Assembly (NCBI GenBank): GCA_035687895.1
Contig: DASRUE010000300.1
Location: forward strand, 1 to 8,845
Direction: 5' to 3'
Source of the DNA: JAERML01 sp035687895
GTDB lineage: Bacteria > Bacteroidota > Ignavibacteria > UBA10030 > UBA6906
Length of the DNA stretch: 8,845 nucleotides
The notes under the pieces are model-generated. The model saw only the letters and a list, made by a program, of their open reading frames with translations. It was not told the origin of the DNA and ran no database searches. Positions 6,071 to 8,845 of this stretch are shown here, piece by piece (positions within the stretch are counted from its first letter, which is position 1; every line of letters begins with the position of its first letter). Made by a program: the position numbers and the translations under genes.

Positions 6071-8418
6071 TATGCGCTTCCCGAAAGTACTGCCGGTTCC
6101 GGTTCGGCATGCAGTTCATTGTGCCGCTGAGCTCGCCAATACGCATACACCTGTCCGAGCGCAATGCCTCCGTCGTTCGGCGGGACACGTTGGTGCCAGT
6201 ACGTGCGGAAGCCTGCGGCGTCGAGTTGCTGAATGCTGCGCTCGAGCAGATATTTGTTCTGGAAACATCCGCCGGTAAGGACGACCCGTTCCTCCCCCGC
6301 TCGTTGTGCAATGTCAACGATGATTTCCACAAGTGTGTTATGGAATTTGGTGGAGATGAGCGAGCGTGACATGCCGGATGCATGGTCGGCAAGAATGTGT
6401 GAAATCATCGGAGCCCAATCAATGATTCCGGGCGACGGGCCATTCATCGGTGGCTCGAAATCGGTGATCGCAAAAGGATACGCTTCCTCAGTCTGTGCAC
6501 CACCCAGGAACTCCATCTCCATGGCAGCCTGCCCTTCAAACGAAACCTTCTCGCGCAACCCGGTGATTGCTGCAACCGCATCAAACAAACGTCCGGCGCT
6601 GGACGTTAACGGAGTGTTGATTTGCTTTTGCAGCATCTGGCGGATGACGACGAGTTCACGCAGAGTAAAGCTACGGAGAAGAGGAATGTCTTCCCGATCA
6701 AAGAGATTGTCACCAAATGCCTCATACAGCAAGCCAAGCGCGGTCCGACGTGGTTCCTTGATCGCTCGATCTCCTCCCGGCAGAGGAAATCGGCGGAAGG
6801 TTGCAACCCGCTCGAAGGAAGTCTCATTGGTTCGGAGAAACTCTCCACCCCAGATTGTGCCATCAAGTCCGAATCCCGTGCCATCCCAGGACACGCCGAG
6901 GACACTCCCCTCAAGTTGATTTTCTGCCATGCACGACGCGACGTGAGCATAATGGTGTTGAACATACTGAACAGTGAGACCTTGTGACTGCGCGTATTTT
7001 GTGGAAAGATAGTCGGGGTGCAAGTCAGCGACGATGACGCGAGGCTGTGCGTCGCACAATGTCTTGAGGCTTTTGATCACGTGTTCGAACGCGTTCGATG
7101 CTTGCGCGGTTTCCAGGTCGCCGATGTGCTGACTGATGAAAATGTTGTCACGTTTTGCGAGGGCAACGCTGTTTTTCAGGTGTGCACCAACCGCCAGCAA
7201 CGGCATTTCTTCACTCATTCCCTCAACATGAATCGGCAGGGGGGCGTAGCCGCGGGCACGGCGGAGGATCATCGCGCGGCCCCCCATCACACGGACAATC
7301 GAATCATCAACGTGCCGCTTGATCGGCCGGTTATGGACGAGGAAAAGATCGCCAATGCCGTGCAGCCGGGAGACGGCCTCCCGCTCATCGGTACATATCG
7401 GTTCGTCGGACACGTTGCCGCTGGTTGCAACCACAGGTTTGCCAAGCTCTCCCATGAATATATGGTGGAGCGGTGAATACGGCAGCATGACGCCGAGATA
7501 GGGATTACCCGGAGCGACGGATTCTGCTATCCGTGACTTTTCATTCTTTCGCGCAGACCTCCTTGCAAGGAGAACAATCGGCGACTCCGGAGATTGCAGC
7601 AGCCGCTCTTCAAGCGGTGAGACGACGCATTCCGCGCGCACATGCTCCATCGATGGAAACATCAGTGCAAGCGGTTTTTCCTGACGGCGTTTGCGCTCCC
7701 TGAGTCGTCGCACGGCATCGTCGTTATACGCATCAACGACAAGATGGAACCCTCCGATGCCTTTCACTGCAAGGATCTTTCCAGAACGAACTGCGTCAAG
7801 CGCGCCGAGTATTGCATCATGGTGTGCCGAGATTGTTTCCCCCGATACATTCCACAACTCCACGTGGGGCCCGCAGAGTGGACACGCATTTGGCTGGGCA
7901 TGGAACCTGCGATTGCCCGGGTCTTCATATTCTTTGCGGCATGCATCGCACATGATGAACGCCTTCATCGTGGTGCCCGGCCGATCGTAGGGGAGCGATT
8001 CGATGATGGAGAAGCGCGGTCCGCAATTCGTACAATTGGTGAATGGATACAGGTACCGGCGGTTTGCCGGATCAAAGGTTTCCTCAAGGCAATCAGGGCA
8101 TGTCGCGATATCGGGAAGAACCAACGCAGTGACCTCACCACGCATCTCGCTCTGCCGGATTTCGAACTGATCGAAACCGACCGGATCCAGTATTGATACC
8201 TCCATGCTCTGAATGAAGGAACGGGAAGGCTTCTCCTGCCCGATGCGGAGAAGGAAGGTATCAAGCACACCGTGTGGACCCTCCGCCTCGATAGAGACTC
8301 CCTGCGGAGAATTTATTATCCACCCGCGGAGATCCAAGTCGCGCGCAAGCCGATAGACGAACGGCCGGAAGCCGACGCCCTGCACTGCACCGCGTATTTC
8401 GATCCGCGCACGCCGCAT
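6070..8418 (-). CDS. hypF: HypF, carbamoyltransferase for hydrogenase maturation
   Basis: HypF converts carbamoyl phosphate and ATP to a carbamoyl adenylate and passes the carbamoyl group to the C-terminal cysteine of HypE. The 782-aa product has the complete domain order. The acylphosphatase-like domain opens with RGAVQGVGFRPF (9-20). Two zinc motifs follow, Cys107/110/129/132 and Cys157/160/179/182. The YrdC-like domain lies at about 205-390 (VKGIGGFHL, KRRQEKPLALMF). The Kae1-like domain has HHYAHVAS, WDGTGFGLDG, LTGGCFQNKYLLE and NDGGIALGQ. I place the start at 8418 because the family begins there with a short polar lead into the acylphosphatase motif. The frame extends to 8475, but those extra 19 residues come from the repeat at 8444-8538. 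The ribosome site is weak (AGAG next to the ATG), which may reduce HypF output. The end overlaps the HypC-like start by one base. Confidence 0.97.
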   Translation of the reverse strand: MRRARIEIRGAVQGVGFRPFVYRLARDLDLRGWIINSPQGVSIEAEGPHGVLDTFLLRIGQEKPSRSFIQSMEVSILDPVGFDQFEIRQSEMRGEVTALVLPDIATCPDCLEETFDPANRRYLYPFTNCTNCGPRFSIIESLPYDRPGTTMKAFIMCDACRKEYEDPGNRRFHAQPNACPLCGPHVELWNVSGETISAHHDAILGALDAVRSGKILAVKGIGGFHLVVDAYNDDAVRRLRERKRRQEKPLALMFPSMEHVRAECVVSPLEERLLQSPESPIVLLARRSARKNEKSRIAESVAPGNPYLGVMLPYSPLHHIFMGELGKPVVATSGNVSDEPICTDEREAVSRLHGIGDLFLVHNRPIKRHVDDSIVRVMGGRAMILRRARGYAPLPIHVEGMSEEMPLLAVGAHLKNSVALAKRDNIFISQHIGDLETAQASNAFEHVIKSLKTLCDAQPRVIVADLHPDYLSTKYAQSQGLTVQYVQHHYAHVASCMAENQLEGSVLGVSWDGTGFGLDGTIWGGEFLRTNETSFERVATFRRFPLPGGDRAIKEPRRTALGLLYEAFGDNLFDREDIPLLRSFTLRELVVIRQMLQKQINTPLTSSAGRLFDAVAAITGLREKVSFEGQAAMEMEFLGGAQTEEAYPFAITDFEPPMNGPSPGIIDWAPMISHILADHASGMSRSLISTKFHNTLVEIIVDIAQRAGEERVVLTGGCFQNKYLLERSIQQLDAAGFRTYWHQRVPPNDGGIALGQVYAYWRAQRHNELHAEPEPAVLSGSA

Positions 8419-8443
8419 CTCTAGCAGGATGCTGAAAAAAGAA

Positions 8444-8538
8444 AACCGCCAAGGCGCCAAATGCGCCAAGAACATTTTAAGCGGTTGATTCGCACAGATT
8501 TCAATGATCCTCTTGGTGTTCTTGGCGTCATGGCGGTT
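8444..8538. repeat. Imperfect inverted repeat built on GCCAAG words between hypB and hypF
   Basis: The left arm (8444-8473) contains AACCGCCAAGGCGCC and GCGCCAAGAAC. The right arm (8518-8538) is GTTCTTGGCG, TCA, TGGCGGTT, the inverse of the left arm apart from about nine extra bases there. A further TCTTGGTGTT unit precedes the right arm at 8511-8520. RNA from this stretch could fold into a long stem with a roughly 44-base loop. From memory it resembles a class of short dispersed intergenic repeats made of GCCAAG units; I cannot confirm copies elsewhere in the genome. It accounts for most of the 8419-8574 gap, where I see no gene. No T-run follows it, so it is not a standard terminator. Confidence 0.75.
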
Positions 8539-8574
8539 CGGTCTTCTGTTTGAAGAGAGTTTTTCATCAACCTG

Positions 8575-8845
8575 CTAGTTCCGCTTCGAGATATTGGATG
8601 TGATCCACTCGCACCAGACAGGTATCCCCGCCATCGTTGTGCAGGATGTTTCAAAGACGGTCAGTTGCGGATTGATGGAAAGCGCATTCTTCTTGAGCGC
8701 GTCAATGTTGCAATTCACATACGGCAGCAAATCGATCTTATTGATGATCAGAACCGATGCCTGCCGGAACATCTGCGGATACTTGAGCGGCTTATCATCA
8801 CCTTCGGTTGTGCTGACAACAACAACTTTTGCAGACTCACCCAGA
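8575..8845 (-). CDS. hypB: HypB, GTPase for nickel insertion (C-terminal part; runs off the right edge)
   Basis: HypB is the GTP-hydrolysing partner of HypA in nickel delivery to the large subunit. Only the last 89 codons are in the window. They show VVVVSTTEGDDKPLKYP, a stretch typical of HypB after its Walker B region, then MFRQASVLIINKIDLLPY with the NKID guanine-specificity motif. The end is TSCTTMAGIPVWCEWI, corresponding to the G5 region and final helix. The reading frame stays open to position 8845. Stop is TAG at 8577-8575. Walker A and the metal-binding cysteine/histidines are outside the window, so nickel site type and any N-terminal His-rich segment cannot be judged. It is followed by 156 bp before hypF. 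Confidence 0.95.
   Translation of the reverse strand, partial: LGESAKVVVVSTTEGDDKPLKYPQMFRQASVLIINKIDLLPYVNCNIDALKKNALSINPQLTVFETSCTTMAGIPVWCEWITSNISKRN

Noticed and set aside
5823..6392. 189-residue minus-strand frame over the hypF end, the HypC-like gene and the hypC start
   Set aside because: Out of frame with three overlapping genes that have recognisable motifs and start signals; no domain character.
8419..8475. N-terminal extension of HypF to ATG 8475
   Set aside because: The extra 19 residues are translated mostly from the inverted repeat; HypF homology starts just after Met at 8418.

Overview
The window is one part of a [NiFe]-hydrogenase locus, with every gene on the minus strand. 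In transcription order (right to left) it holds the 3' end of hypB, hypF, a small hypC-like gene, hypC, hypD, hypE, a sigma54-type activator gene, a small gene of HypC-like appearance, the hydrogenase small-subunit gene, and the 5' two-thirds or so of the large-subunit gene, which runs off the left edge. Genes are tightly packed: start and stop codons overlap at hypF/hypC-like, hypC-like/hypC, hypD/hypE and small/large subunit. Only two gaps exceed 100 bp: 8419-8574, which carries an imperfect inverted repeat, and 2255-2407, which carries a sigma54 promoter and two candidate activator sites.

The hydrogenase is a group 1 membrane-bound uptake enzyme. The small subunit has a Tat leader and a C-terminal anchor. 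It also has all six cysteines that build the unusual proximal [4Fe-3S] cluster of oxygen-tolerant enzymes such as E. coli Hyd-1, in ungapped register with Hyd-1. The Hyp proteins build the Fe(CN)2CO centre (HypF/HypE make the cyanide, HypC/HypD carry the iron) and insert nickel (HypB). HypA, the cytochrome b subunit and the maturation protease are not visible and may lie outside the window.

The regulatory layout is the most distinctive part. A sigma54 activator with no N-terminal sensor domain sits just upstream of a near-consensus -24/-12 promoter that faces the structural genes. All four of its cysteines are clustered in the linker between the AAA+ domain and the DNA-binding domain, which recalls oxygen-responsive NifA. 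Its AAA+ domain also departs from consensus at the glutamate-switch pair and in the GAFTGA loop. Two small proteins resembling HypC but lacking the catalytic Cys2 are a second unusual element.

The organism is a bacterium of moderate G+C content, able to make an uptake hydrogenase fit for use in the presence of oxygen. I cannot place it in a phylum from this sequence.
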